From: Bacteroidales bacterium
GTDB lineage: Bacteria > Bacteroidota > Bacteroidia > Bacteroidales > F082
Direction of reading: 5' to 3'
DNA length: 63,927 nt
Assembly (NCBI GenBank): GCA_017477425.1
Contig: JAFUVT010000020.1
Location: 1-63,927 of the forward strand
Under the pieces are notes generated by a model that was not told the origin of the DNA, ran no database searches, and saw only the letters and a program-made list of their open reading frames with translations. The position numbers and the translations under genes are program-made. This document shows positions 40,624 through 50,160 of the stretch, piece by piece (positions within the stretch are counted from its first letter, which is position 1; each line of letters opens with the position of its first letter).

Positions 40624-42084
40624 ATGAACAAAAAGAGATTATTATGGATGCTCGCTTTGTTGGCGGTGGTCTTGTTTCTCGTCCTTCGCAACCAGCCCGA
40701 GGGCGAAACCGCATCGGAGCAGCAAAAGGAAAGCCCCGTGGCATCGGGCGAGGTAGAGCTGGTCATCCTCTCGGTCAATGACATGCATGCCAGCATCGAC
40801 CAATTCCCCAAGTTCGCCTCGATGGTCGACAGCTTGCGGGCCCTCTATCCCGACATGTTGCTTTTCTCGGCGGGCGACAACCGTACGGGCAACCCAGTCA
40901 ACGACCAATACGACCCGGTCAACTATCCGATGATCGAACTGATGAACCGCACCGGATTTGACCTTTGCACCCTCGGCAACCACGAGTGGGATGCCGGCAT
41001 CACCAGCCTGCAGGATGACATTGAGCGTGCCCAGTTCCCCTTCCTATGTGCTAATATTGTGATTCCCAATGGGATAAAACTCGACCTGAAACCTTATGCG
41101 GTCCTGAAACGACAAGGAGTGAATGTGGCCGTGATTGGCACAATCGACGTGGGCCGCGATGGCATCCCAGCCACGCTTCCTGCCAACGTGAGTAAAGTGA
41201 GCTTCAAGAAGGCTAACGTCGTGCTTCCAGAATACCAATACCTCAGGAACCAAAACGATGTGGTGGTGCTGCTTTCGCATTGCGGTTTTGAAGACGACAT
41301 GGAGTTGGCCCAAGCCAACCCTTGGCTCGACGCCATCATAGGCGGCCACAGCCATACGTTGGTCGAGCATCCGTCGGAGACCAATGGCGTTCTGATCACC
41401 CAGTCGGGATCGCATCTGAAGAATGCCACTTTGGTGAAGCTCAGGGTAAAGGACCATAAAGTGATGAGGAAAGAGGCTGTAGTGCTCAGTGTCGACAAGG
41501 TGAGGAAGGAAAATGCCGAAACCAAGAAGTTGGTGGGCGATTTCAACGACACGCCTCACCTCAACGTGGCTCTCGCCAGGGCGAAGTCCCGATTTGAGAC
41601 CCGCGAGGAGCTGGGCTGTATGCTTACCGATGCCATGCGTGAGATTTCGGGTGCCGACTTTGCCTTCACGAATACGGGCGGCATACGGGTCAACCATTTG
41701 AATAAGGGTCCCATCACGGTGAAGGATGTCTATAGCGTCGACCCATTCAATAACGAAGTGGTTGTCTATCAGATGACTGGCGCTCAGGTGAAGAGATACA
41801 TCCTCAACAATTATCGCAAGAATGGCGGCTATCCGTCTTATGTCTCCGGCATGACTTACTCCGTTGGCGACGATGGCAAGAGCGTGTGGGTCCAATTGGA
41901 TGGAGCCAACTTCTCGACCAATAAAATATATAAGGTGGCGATGAACAGCTATATGGCTTCGACGATCGACATTGAGAGCGTCGACGAAGGCCAAAGCCAG
42001 TTTATGACCACCGAGGAAATGGTGATTGAATTTTTAAGGCGACACAAAGAGGTTGATTATCAGGGAATCGTGCGAACAAAATAA
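40624..42084 (+). CDS. UshA-family 5'-nucleotidase / metallophosphatase
   Basis: The protein has 486 residues from ATG 40624. An N-terminal hydrophobic signal (KKRLLWMLALLAVVLFLVL) suggests export or an N-terminal membrane anchor. The metallophosphatase domain (about 45-290) has VILSVNDMHASIDQFP, LFSAGDNRTGNP, TLGNHEWDAG, LLSHCGFEDD and IGGHSHT, together forming the two-metal site. The C-terminal 5'-nucleotidase domain (about 330-486) has FAFTNTGGIRVNHLNKGPIT and VDPFNNEVVVYQMTGAQV. It probably dephosphorylates nucleotides outside the cytoplasm for nucleoside and phosphate scavenging. It stands alone between the kinase promoter and the epimerase promoter. Confidence 0.9.
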   Translation: MNKKRLLWMLALLAVVLFLVLRNQPEGETASEQQKESPVASGEVELVILSVNDMHASIDQFPKFASMVDSLRALYPDMLLFSAGDNRTGNPVNDQYDPVNYPMIELMNRTGFDLCTLGNHEWDAGITSLQDDIERAQFPFLCANIVIPNGIKLDLKPYAVLKRQGVNVAVIGTIDVGRDGIPATLPANVSKVSFKKANVVLPEYQYLRNQNDVVVLLSHCGFEDDMELAQANPWLDAIIGGHSHTLVEHPSETNGVLITQSGSHLKNATLVKLRVKDHKVMRKEAVVLSVDKVRKENAETKKLVGDFNDTPHLNVALARAKSRFETREELGCMLTDAMREISGADFAFTNTGGIRVNHLNKGPITVKDVYSVDPFNNEVVVYQMTGAQVKRYILNNYRKNGGYPSYVSGMTYSVGDDGKSVWVQLDGANFSTNKIYKVAMNSYMASTIDIESVDEGQSQFMTTEEMVIEFLRRHKEVDYQGIVRTK

Positions 42085-42091
42085 AATTCTG

Positions 42092-42124
42092 TTTGCAGGA
42101 TTTAAACCCTTTTTGTATTTTTGC
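42092..42124 (+). promoter_or_regulatory. Canonical promoter of the aldose epimerase gene
   Basis: TTTG (42092-42095), a 20-base spacer and TATTTTTGC (42116-42124) match the Bacteroidota -33/-7 consensus. The ATG lies 35 bases after the -7 element. Confidence 0.7.
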
Positions 42125-42158
42125 AGGCTCAAAAATTGAAAAATTCATCTTGAAAGGA

Positions 42159-43301
42159 ATGAAGAGAATATTGCCGTTTTTTGCAATTGCCTTATTTTTA
42201 GTCGGTTGCAACCAAAAGAAAGAAGTCAAATTGATTCCTTCCGAAAACTTTGAGAAGGAAGTTGATGGCAAGCACGTGTCACTTTATACGTTGCACAATG
42301 GTTTTCTGACGATGCAGGTCACCAATTACGGTGGCCGTGTCGTGGCGCTTTGGATGCCCGACCGTCGTGATAGTTTTGAAGACATCGTTTTGGGTTACGA
42401 CCACATCGACAAGTATCTCAACAACGATGGCGAGCGCTATCTGGGTGCCGCTGTTGGACGTTGCGCCAACCGCATCGCCAACGGCACTTTCACGCTTAAC
42501 GGCACTGAGTATCAGCTGACGAAGAATGATGGCGAAAACACGCTTCATGGCGGCCTCATTGGTGCCGACAAGCGCGTTTGGGACGTGGTTTCGGTCAACG
42601 ACAGCGTGATTCAAATGCACACCGTGTTTGCCGACGGCGAAGACGGCTTCCCGGGCAATCTTGACGTGATGATGAGTTACACCTTGACGCACGACAACCA
42701 ACTGCAAGTGCGTTATGCCGCCACCACGGATACCACCACCTTGTGCAACTTCTCGCATCATTCGTTCTTCAACCTGAAAGGCGAGGGCAATGGCACCATC
42801 CTTGACCATGAGCTGCAAATCAATTCGCGCTACATGACCACCATCGACAACCAATTGCTGACGGATGGCAAGTTCTCCGGCGTGAAGAACACGCCTTTCG
42901 ACTTCCGCGAGAAGCACACCATCGGCGAACGCATCAACGAGCAGGATGGTCAACTCAGCAACGCCAAAGGCTATGACCACAACTGGATTATCGACAAGAG
43001 CGACCCGAAGGCCTACACCTGGTGCGCCACCCTTACCGAACCCAAGAGCGGACGCGAGATGCAGGTGTGGAGCGACCAAGTCGGCTTGCAGTTCTACAGT
43101 GGCAACTTCTTCAACGGCAAGTGCAAAGGCAAATGCGGCAAGGCGTTGGCCTATCGCGAAGGTCTGGCCCTCGAGCCCCAATTCTTCCCCAATGCCATCA
43201 ACCACGAGAGCTTGGCTCCCCAGCCCATCCTCAATGCGGGCGAAGAGTACCATCAGATTTCCATCTACAAGTTTGCGGTGCTTCCCAAGGAGAAGAAATG
43301 A
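42159..43301 (+). CDS. Aldose 1-epimerase (GalM-like) lipoprotein
   Basis: The protein has 380 residues from ATG 42159; an in-frame start at 42093 lies inside the promoter. The signal peptide ends in a lipobox (ALFLVGC), so the enzyme is envelope-anchored, as in many Bacteroidota. GalM motifs are NYGGRVVALWMPD, AAVGRCANRIANGTF, NTLHGGLIGADKRVW, the catalytic histidine region NFSHHSFFNLKG, DHNWIID, and the catalytic glutamate near LALEPQFFPNAIN. It interconverts alpha and beta anomers of hexoses during sugar uptake. A terminator follows within 20 bases. Confidence 0.93.
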   Translation: MKRILPFFAIALFLVGCNQKKEVKLIPSENFEKEVDGKHVSLYTLHNGFLTMQVTNYGGRVVALWMPDRRDSFEDIVLGYDHIDKYLNNDGERYLGAAVGRCANRIANGTFTLNGTEYQLTKNDGENTLHGGLIGADKRVWDVVSVNDSVIQMHTVFADGEDGFPGNLDVMMSYTLTHDNQLQVRYAATTDTTTLCNFSHHSFFNLKGEGNGTILDHELQINSRYMTTIDNQLLTDGKFSGVKNTPFDFREKHTIGERINEQDGQLSNAKGYDHNWIIDKSDPKAYTWCATLTEPKSGREMQVWSDQVGLQFYSGNFFNGKCKGKCGKALAYREGLALEPQFFPNAINHESLAPQPILNAGEEYHQISIYKFAVLPKEKK

Positions 43302-43319
43302 GTTTTCGTAAAAGATGAG

Positions 43320-43350
43320 GCCTCGCGTCAAAATGATGCGAGGCTTTTTT
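43320..43350 (+). terminator. Terminator after the epimerase gene
   Basis: GCCTCGC (43320-43326) and GCGAGGC (43338-43344) form a 7-base stem, followed by a T run that merges into the next promoter element. Confidence 0.85.
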
Positions 43351-43359
43351 TATTTTTGC
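43351..43359 (+). promoter_or_regulatory. -7 element of the ABC-F gene, abutting the terminator
   Basis: TATTTTTGC begins directly at the end of the preceding terminator T-tract and lies 27 bases before ATG 43386. Confidence 0.5.
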
Positions 43360-43385
43360 AATCTAAATCCTAAGTGTCTTTCGTC

Positions 43386-45146
43386 ATGAACTACGTCTCG
43401 GTTGACTCCATCTCAAAAAGCTTCGGCATCAAAACGCTCTTTTCCGATGTCACTTTTGGCATCGAGAAGGGCGACAAGACCGCTTTGATTGCCACCAACG
43501 GCTCGGGCAAGTCGACGATGCTGAAGATTTTGGTGGGGAAGGAGTCGCCCGATTCGGGGACGATCACCTTCGCCAACGACATCAAGGTAGGCTATCTGGA
43601 GCAACTGCCGGTCTATCCAGAGGGGACAAGAATCTCGGATTTGCTGGCCGACCTGACCGACGAGCAGCACCTGAAAGCGCGACAATATCTTACCCGCTTC
43701 GCGTTGAACAATCTGGAGCAATACGTCGATGAACTCTCGGGCGGACAGGTGAAGCGCCTCGCATTGGCCTTGGTGCTGCTTCACGAACCCGATTTCCTCA
43801 TCCTCGACGAGCCCACCAACCACCTTGACGTGGAGATGGTGGAGTGGCTGGAGAAGTTCCTCACCCAGTCGAATATGACCTTGCTGATGGTCACCCACGA
43901 CCGTTATTTCCTTGATAGAGTGTGCAATAAAATCTTCGAGCTTTACCAAGGCGTGATGTACACCCACAACGGCAACTTCGACTATTACGTCAGGAAGAGC
44001 CGCGAACGTGAGGAAGTGAAACGCGCTACGGCCGAGCGTAACAGCCAATTGCTGAAACACGAATTGGAATGGATGCGTACCACGCCACAAGCCCGCACGG
44101 GCAAGTCGAAGAGCCGCATCGATGCTTTTTATGACTTGAAGGAAAGGTCGAGATACCAGGAGCAAGACGAGCGCCTTGAGTTTGGCTTGCAGATGCAACG
44201 CTTGGGCGGTAAGATATTGGAACTGAGTAATGTGTCGAAATCCTACGGCAATCTGGCTGTCCTGCGCGATTTCGACTATGTCTTCAAACGCGGCGAGCGC
44301 ATCGGCCTGATTGGCAAAAACGGGGTGGGGAAGTCCACTTTCCTCAATCTCATTACAGGGGCGGTGCAGCCCGATAAAGGCCGCATAAAAACAGGTGAGA
44401 CGGTGACTTACGGCTATTACCGTCAGGAAGGCATCCAGTTCGACGAGAGCAAGACCGTGCTGAGCACCGTGCGCGACATCGCCGAGGTGATGACCTATGG
44501 CAAGGACAAAGTCTATACGGCCGACCAGCTGCTGGCGCATTTCATGTTTCCGTACAAGATGCACCGCCAGCCTGTGGCACTGCTTAGTGGCGGCGAGAAA
44601 AGACGGCTTTACCTTTTGACCATCCTTATCCAGAATCCCAATTTCCTCATTCTCGACGAACCCACCAACGATTTGGACCTGTTGACTTTGCAGAAACTTG
44701 AAGACTTCCTTCAAGGCTACAAAGGCTGCCTTTTGGTGGTCTCCCATGACCGTTTCTTCATGGATTCAGTCGTCGACCAACTCTTTGTTTTCCAAGGCGA
44801 TGGCCTGGTGAAGGGCTTTATGGGCAACTATTCGCAGTACAAGGAATGGCTCGATGCCAAGTTGAAAGAGGAACGTAAGGAGAAGTCGGTGCAGAAGAAA
44901 GTAGAGGTGAGGCCTGTGAAACAACGTGAAAAAGTGAAACGTTCATTTAAGGAACAGCGTGAATATGAGGCGCTTGCACAGGAAATAGAGACGTTGGAAA
45001 CCGAAAAGAAAGCGATAACCGAGGCCTTGAACAGCGAAACCGATTACCAGAAGTTGCAGCAGATGGGCAATCGTTTGCAAGAAATCAAGGACCTGCTGGA
45101 CGAGAAGGAACTCAGATGGCTGGAATTGGACGAAATAGGAGGATAA
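43386..45146 (+). CDS. uup: ABC-F family ATPase (Uup-like)
   Basis: The protein has 586 residues from ATG 43386; an in-frame GTG at 43374 is an alternative start. There are two ABC domains and no membrane segments. Domain 1: Walker A ATNGSGKSTMLK, signature LSGGQVKRLALAL, Walker B FLILDEPTNHLD. The ABC-F interdomain linker follows (DYYVRKSREREEVKRATAER). Domain 2: GKNGVGKSTFLN, LLSGGEKRRLYLL, FLILDEPTNDLD. The C-terminal tail is a charged coiled coil (LEKKAITEALNSETDYQ-type), as in Uup. ABC-F proteins act on the ribosome or, for Uup, also in DNA stability. The downstream small lipoprotein starts 11 bases after its stop. Confidence 0.92.
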   Translation: MNYVSVDSISKSFGIKTLFSDVTFGIEKGDKTALIATNGSGKSTMLKILVGKESPDSGTITFANDIKVGYLEQLPVYPEGTRISDLLADLTDEQHLKARQYLTRFALNNLEQYVDELSGGQVKRLALALVLLHEPDFLILDEPTNHLDVEMVEWLEKFLTQSNMTLLMVTHDRYFLDRVCNKIFELYQGVMYTHNGNFDYYVRKSREREEVKRATAERNSQLLKHELEWMRTTPQARTGKSKSRIDAFYDLKERSRYQEQDERLEFGLQMQRLGGKILELSNVSKSYGNLAVLRDFDYVFKRGERIGLIGKNGVGKSTFLNLITGAVQPDKGRIKTGETVTYGYYRQEGIQFDESKTVLSTVRDIAEVMTYGKDKVYTADQLLAHFMFPYKMHRQPVALLSGGEKRRLYLLTILIQNPNFLILDEPTNDLDLLTLQKLEDFLQGYKGCLLVVSHDRFFMDSVVDQLFVFQGDGLVKGFMGNYSQYKEWLDAKLKEERKEKSVQKKVEVRPVKQREKVKRSFKEQREYEALAQEIETLETEKKAITEALNSETDYQKLQQMGNRLQEIKDLLDEKELRWLELDEIGG

Positions 45147-45157
45147 ATTACAATACT

Positions 45158-45586
45158 ATGAAAGCGAGAAATATATTTGTTATCTTGGCACTCTGCATGG
45201 GTTTGGGTGCCTGTGTCCCTGAGGAGACGAATTATTCGTTAGCGGTGATGTATCTTGAGCGTCCCGATGGCGTCAACTTTTTCTCGCAAGGCGACGTGAA
45301 CCTTGTTGCCGACGGCAACTTTAGCATTACCAATACGGGTACGAGTCCAGTGGAGTTCGCTTTTGTCAAGGACTTGGTGTATCGTCTGAGTATGGTCGAC
45401 AAGATTCCCGAAACGGGTTGGACCGACACCATCCAGCACATCAACCTGCAGGACGGCTATGTGGGCCGCCTGCTGTTGGATGACGGCTCCTACGAATATT
45501 GCCGGTTCTGCGTCTACACGATTGACTACGATATGCAGGCCAATCAGTTTATCATGTTCAAGTATCAGAGTAGTTTCGTCCCTTAA
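45158..45586 (+). CDS. Small lipoprotein of unknown function
   Basis: The protein has 142 residues from ATG 45158, with a lipobox LGAC (MKARNIFVILALCMGLGAC). The body is a beta-rich domain (GDVNLVADGNFSITNTGTSPVEFAFVKDL ... GYVGRLLLDDGSYEYCRFCVYTIDYD). I do not recognise the family. A GGAGG sequence inside the last codons of the ABC-F gene (about 45137-45142) sits 16-20 bases before the start. Its last 4 bases overlap the end of the convergent PII-like gene. Confidence 0.75.
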   Translation: MKARNIFVILALCMGLGACVPEETNYSLAVMYLERPDGVNFFSQGDVNLVADGNFSITNTGTSPVEFAFVKDLVYRLSMVDKIPETGWTDTIQHINLQDGYVGRLLLDDGSYEYCRFCVYTIDYDMQANQFIMFKYQSSFVP

Positions 45587-45876
45587 ACCATCTTCTCCAC
45601 ACCCCAACAGAAAGCCCTCAGACCCAGTTCCTGGGTCTTGAGGTCTTTTTCGTGCAGTTGGTTGAGGATGCCGTCCACCTTGTCGTCGGGGACGATGCTG
45701 ATGATGGCGTTGTTCAAGGTGGGCCAAGCGTGGGAGCCATAGTGCGGCTCGCCTGTGTTGCTTCCATGGCCTTTTATCTCGTCCCATTCCGTGTAGCCAG
45801 AAACGCCATTATCATTTAAGATTTTGGCTATCTCATCGTAATATGCTTGGTTATATGTAATCAGTATTGCTTTCAT
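45583..45876 (-). CDS. PII-like transporter-associated protein (PG0541 type)
   Basis: This 97-residue protein has the beta-alpha-beta pattern of the PII/DUF3240-like fold (MKAILITYNQAYYDEIAKIL ... NNAIISIVPDDKVDGILNQL). It resembles the small proteins annotated in Bacteroidota as PG0541-family transporter-associated proteins, which sit at the end of RND efflux operons. It starts 2 bases after the stop of the RND pump gene. A His/Trp-rich T-loop-like segment (KGHGSNTGEPHYGSHAW) might bind a metal or small ligand. A signalling or pump-regulating role is inferred from context only. Confidence 0.75.
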   Translation of the reverse strand: MKAILITYNQAYYDEIAKILNDNGVSGYTEWDEIKGHGSNTGEPHYGSHAWPTLNNAIISIVPDDKVDGILNQLHEKDLKTQELGLRAFCWGVEKMV

Positions 45877-45878
45877 AG

Positions 45879-48800
45879 TTATCGAATGTTTTCTGTAGCG
45901 GTCAATGCTTTTTCGGCCTTGCGCTGTTTTCTACGCACGGCGCGGGTCTCAAGTGAACAATACAAGGCCGGAATCAACAACAAGGTAATCAAGGTGGAGA
46001 TGGTCAAACCCCAGGCGACGGTGATGCCCAGTCCGTTCCACATTTCGGCGCCTTCGCCACGACCGATGGCCATAGGAATCATGCCGAGCACGGTGGTCAA
46101 GGTGGTCATCAGGATAGGACGCAGACGCGAGCGGGCGGCCTGCACGGTGGCTTCCTTCACGTCGACACCGCGTTCTTCGAGTAGGGTGGTGTAGTCGATG
46201 AGCACGATACCGTTCTTCACGACGATACCCATCAAAATCAGGATGCCGACCAACGACATGACACCCAAAGCAGCGTTGTTGACCCACAAGCCAAGCAACA
46301 CGCCCGTGAAGGTGAACGGCACGGAGAACATGATGACAAAAGGCTTCATCAGGTTCTCGAACTGGGCGGCCATCACGATGTAAACCAAGATGATGATGAG
46401 GATGAGCAGGGTGATCAGGTCGCCGAACATTTCCTGTTGGGTCTCGTAGTCGCCAGCGATTTTGGTCACGATTTCGGAAGGAATCTCTGTCTCACCAATC
46501 ACTTCGTTGGCCATCTTCACCACGTCACTGAGCACCATGCCCTTGCCGACGACGGCGGTGACGCTGACCATACGCTCACGGTCCTTGCGCTGGATGTTGG
46601 GCGGGGTCAGGGCTTCGACCACTTTGCCGAGGTCGCCGACGCGCACGGCTTGTCCGTAGCCGTTGTAGATCTTGATGTTCTCGATGTCCTCGATGCTGGT
46701 GCGGAACTCAGGGGCGTAACGCACGCGAATGTCGTATTCGTCGCCGTCCTCACGATAGTAGGAGGTGACCGAGCCGCTGATGCGGTTCTTGACGTAAGAG
46801 GCTGCCGTGGAGCTGTTCATACCGTTGAGGGCCAACTTCTCGCGGTCGAAGTCGATTTGATACTCAGGCGTGTAGTCGTCGCGACCCACGATGACCTGCT
46901 TGATGCCACGGTCGCGCAGCTTCTGTGCGATTTCGTTGGCCACACGGTCGGTGGTGCCGAAGTCGTAGCCATAGATTTCGACTTGGACGGTGCTCATGCC
47001 GCCCATGCCGCCTCCGCCTTCGTTGACGTTGGCTTTCTTGATGAGCGGGATGGCGTTGAGTTTGCTGCGAATCTCTTCGGCGATTTCCGTCGAGGTGCGC
47101 ATTCCCGCCTTGCGTCGTTCAGTCTTGGTGCCGATGCGCAGGTTGAAGGAAATGATGTGCGTGCCGTTGTTTCGCATCGAGGCGAAGGCGTTGTCGGAGT
47201 CGGCTTGGCCGTAGCTGTAGTTGCAAATCTTGACCTCGGGCATGGCCATAAAGTCATCGGCCAGTTCCTTGGCGAAGGCACCAGTCACGTCCTGACCCGT
47301 GCCCACAGGCAATTCGATGCTGATGGAGATGCGTTCCGAATCCGACTTCGGCATCATCTCGGTCTTCAGGCCGGGCAAGAACACGACCATCGAAATGATG
47401 AACAGCGCCATCATACCGAAAAACACCAGCTTGCGGTGGTTGACGGCCCAGTTGATGAGGCGGGCGTAGCCGTTGCTGATGGCGTCCAAGGCCTTGTTGA
47501 TGGGACGGAAGAGGGCCTTATGCAACTTGCCTTCGTGTGGGTTCATGACGAGCATCTTGGAGCACATCATGGGCACCAATGTCAAGGCGCCGCAGGTGGA
47601 CACAATCATAATGATGGAGACAATCCAACCCAACTGTTTGAACATGACGCCAGCCGTGCCTTTGATCATGGTCAGCGGCAGGAACACCGCCAACATGGTC
47701 AGCGTGGAGGCGATGACCGAAAGCGACACCTCCTGCGTGGCGTGGACGGCGGCTTCCTTAGGCTTTTCCCCTTTTTCGATGTGCGTCGTGATGTTTTCCA
47801 ACACCACGATGGCGTCGTCCACCACCATACCGATGGCGATGGATAGTGCAGACATAGAGATGATATTCAGCGTATTGCCCGTGGCAAACAGGTAAATCAA
47901 CGAGGCAAGTAGCGAAATCGGGATGGCCAACACGATGATGAAGGTGGCACGCCAACGGCCGAGGAAAACGAACACCACGAGCATGACCAAAAGGAAGGTG
48001 ATGAAGATGGTGTTTTCCAAGCTGCCGATGGAGTTGATGATGCTGGTGGAGCCGTCGACGATGATGGTGACTTTCACGTCGGAAGGCAAGGTTTTCTCGA
48101 TTTCCTTCAGCTGTTTCTTGATGCCACGGATGACGTTCACCGCGTTGGCATCGGTCTGTTTCTGGATGGTGATGGTGGCACCTTGCACACCGTTGCTGTA
48201 GGATTCCTGTGAGCGTTCCTCGGGGCCGTCGACCACGCGGGCCACGTCACGGAGGTAGACCGGGGCGTTGTTGCGCGATCCTACCACGATGTCCTCCATT
48301 TCCTTGGCGGAACGGAATTACTTCTCGACGCGCAAATTATAGGTGTTGGAGCCGATGTCGAGGTAGCCCGAAGGAATGTTCTGGTTTTCATACATCAAGG
48401 TGGCCGAAATCGACTCGATGGTCAGGTTGTAGGCTTCCAGCTTGTTGGGGTCGACGTACACCTGGATTTCGCGTTTGGGTGCGCCGCTGGCCGACACCGT
48501 GCCCACGCCGCTCACACGCGCCAAGGGCGTGGTGATGCGGTCGTCGATGATTTTCTCCAAGGCGGGCAAGCTCTCCTTGGCCGTCACGCTGAGGAGCATG
48601 ATGGGCATGTCTTCGGCGTTGAACTTGAAAATCACTGGGTTGGTGGCGCCGTCGGGCAGGTAGTTGCGCACCATGTCCAGCTTGTCGCGCACGTTGTTGG
48701 TGGCTTCCTCAATGTCGATGCCGCTCTCGAATTCCATCGAGATGACCGAAGTGTTCTCACGCGAGGTGGAGGAGAGGTGCTTCAGGTCGGGCACGGCGTT

Positions 48801-49013
48801 GAGGGTGTTTTCCAAGGTCTTGGAAATGTTGGTCTCGATATCCTCAGCGCTGGCGCCCGGATAGCTGGTCAACACCATGATGAAGTTGGTCTCCATGTCA
48901 GGCAACTGGTTGATGGAGAGGTTCATCAGGGAGTAGATACCGAAAATGGCGATGGCGACGAACACCAAGGCCGTCGTCACGGGATTATTGACTGCTGTTC
49001 TTTGTAGACTCAT
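45879..49013 (-). pseudogene. RND (HAE1/AcrB-type) efflux pump gene interrupted by an in-frame stop
   Basis: The region 49013-45879 encodes a complete 1044-codon RND pump, except that codon 232 is TAA (48320-48318). Reading from ATG 49013 gives 231 residues of the N-terminal part (AVNNPVTTALVFVAIAIFG, QLPDMETNFIMVLTSYPGAS, EDMPIMLLSV) ending YNLRVEK. The same frame continues with FRSAKE and then MEDIVVGSRNNAPVYLRDVA, running 806 residues to 45879 with all later membrane helices (GMVVDDAIVVLENI; MGIVVKNGIVLIDYTTLL). A single base (A instead of C at 48320) would restore a Glu codon. A recent nonsense mutation, a population variant or a sequencing error are all possible; the downstream frame shows no other decay. 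Confidence 0.85.
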
Positions 49014-49036
49014 ATTCTATGTTTTATGTTGTTGTC

Positions 49037-49097
49037 GCGTCATTGCGAGCGAAGCGTGGCAATCTCCTGGATTGCTTCACTGCGTTCGCAATGACGC
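49037..49097. repeat. Dispersed palindromic repeat between adaptor and pump genes
   Basis: GCGTCATTGCGAGCGAAGC and TGCGTTCGCAATGACGC form inverted arms around a GGCAATCTCCTGGATTGCTTC centre, itself a smaller inverted repeat. This is the CGTCATTGCGAG...CGCAATGACG type of dispersed element found in many bacterial genomes. It fills most of the 92-base gap. Confidence 0.75.
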
Positions 49098-49105
49098 AAA
49101 GCGTG

Positions 49106-50146
49106 TCATTTAACAGTTACTGTCACTCCGTCCTTCAGACGAATCTGTCCCTCAGTGACCACTTTGTCGCCTTCGTTGATGCCGTTGACGATTTCGTAAC
49201 GGTCGCCGAGGCGCTTGCCCACTTCCACGAGCGTGTATTTCACCGTGTTGTCGGGTTGCAGCACATAGATGAAATGCTCACCCGAGCCTTGCTGCTTGAC
49301 GACGGCCACGTCGGGCACGACCACATGGTGGTTGGTGCCGAAGTTGGCGGTCACGCGGGCAAACATACCCGGACGCAGACGCTGGTCGGCATTCTGGCAG
49401 ATGATTTCAACGGGGAAGGTGTGGGTGGTTGCGCTAACGGTGGGGTAGATGAGGTTCACCTTGCCTTGGAACACCTCTCCGGGATAGGACTCGACGGTGA
49501 TGTCGAAATTCATGTCCTTGCTGATTTCGGTGAACAGGCTTTCCGACACGTTGATGAGCATCTTGACGGGCTGGATCTGCTGCACGACGAAGATGGGTTG
49601 GGTCATGCTGTACATGTCGCCCTTGTCGTAATTGCGGGCGGTCACCACGCCATTGATGGGGCTGCGGAGATAGGTGTTCTCAGCCAGGTTCTGATACGTC
49701 TTTTTCGTGACGTTCAAGGCGAGTTTCGCCATATCGTAATCGGACTGCGAAACGGCGCCGATGTTGTAAAGTTCGGTAAGGCGCGCCAGTTCGGTCGAGT
49801 CGTTGACGTATTGCATTCGCGTCTTGGCCAGGTTGACGTCGTCCATCGTGGCCAGGAGTTGGCCTTTGCGCACCTGCTGTCCCACCTCGGCGCGGATGCT
49901 GACGATGCGTCCCGCCGTTTGCGAAACGATGTTGTTGATGGCAAACGGCTCAATGTTGGAGGTGAACGTATTGGTGACTTCAACGTCTTCGGCTTGCGCC
50001 GTGATGACGCTGACCACAGGGGCGGCTTGGGCGGTCGGGGCTTGCTCAGTGCCGCTACCGGTCTTCGTTGAGGAGTCTTTCTGTCCGCAGGCGGTCATCA
50101 TGAGCGCTGCGGCAAGGGTGATAAGGGTGAGTTTTGTGTATTTCAT
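49106..50146 (-). CDS. RND efflux periplasmic adaptor (membrane fusion) lipoprotein
   Basis: The 346-residue protein has a lipobox MTAC (LITLAAALMMTAC) and the order of HlyD/AcrA-type adaptors: a barrel-sandwich strand (VTNTFTSNIEPFAINNIVSQ), lipoyl half-motif GRIVSIRAEVGQQVRKGQLL, a short helical hairpin (TRMQYVNDSTELARLTELYN), the second lipoyl half (YLRSPINGVVTARNYDKGDM), a beta-barrel and a membrane-proximal domain (KVVTEGQIRLKDGVTVTV). It links the inner-membrane RND pump to TolC. It lies 14 bases after the TolC gene and 92 bases before the pump gene. Confidence 0.93.
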   Translation of the reverse strand: MKYTKLTLITLAAALMMTACGQKDSSTKTGSGTEQAPTAQAAPVVSVITAQAEDVEVTNTFTSNIEPFAINNIVSQTAGRIVSIRAEVGQQVRKGQLLATMDDVNLAKTRMQYVNDSTELARLTELYNIGAVSQSDYDMAKLALNVTKKTYQNLAENTYLRSPINGVVTARNYDKGDMYSMTQPIFVVQQIQPVKMLINVSESLFTEISKDMNFDITVESYPGEVFQGKVNLIYPTVSATTHTFPVEIICQNADQRLRPGMFARVTANFGTNHHVVVPDVAVVKQQGSGEHFIYVLQPDNTVKYTLVEVGKRLGDRYEIVNGINEGDKVVTEGQIRLKDGVTVTVK

Positions 50147-50160
50147 TGATTTGTATTTTA

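Noticed and set aside
40560..40811. 84-residue extension of the hybrid kinase
   Set aside because: It overlaps the start of the divergent 5'-nucleotidase gene and both promoters.
43413..44747. Minus-strand open frame of 444 codons opposite the ABC-F gene
   Set aside because: Antisense to two complete ABC domains; no coherent motifs.
46437..47846. Plus-strand open frame of 469 codons opposite the RND pump
   Set aside because: Antisense shadow rich in His/Asp/Val; the minus strand has all RND motifs.
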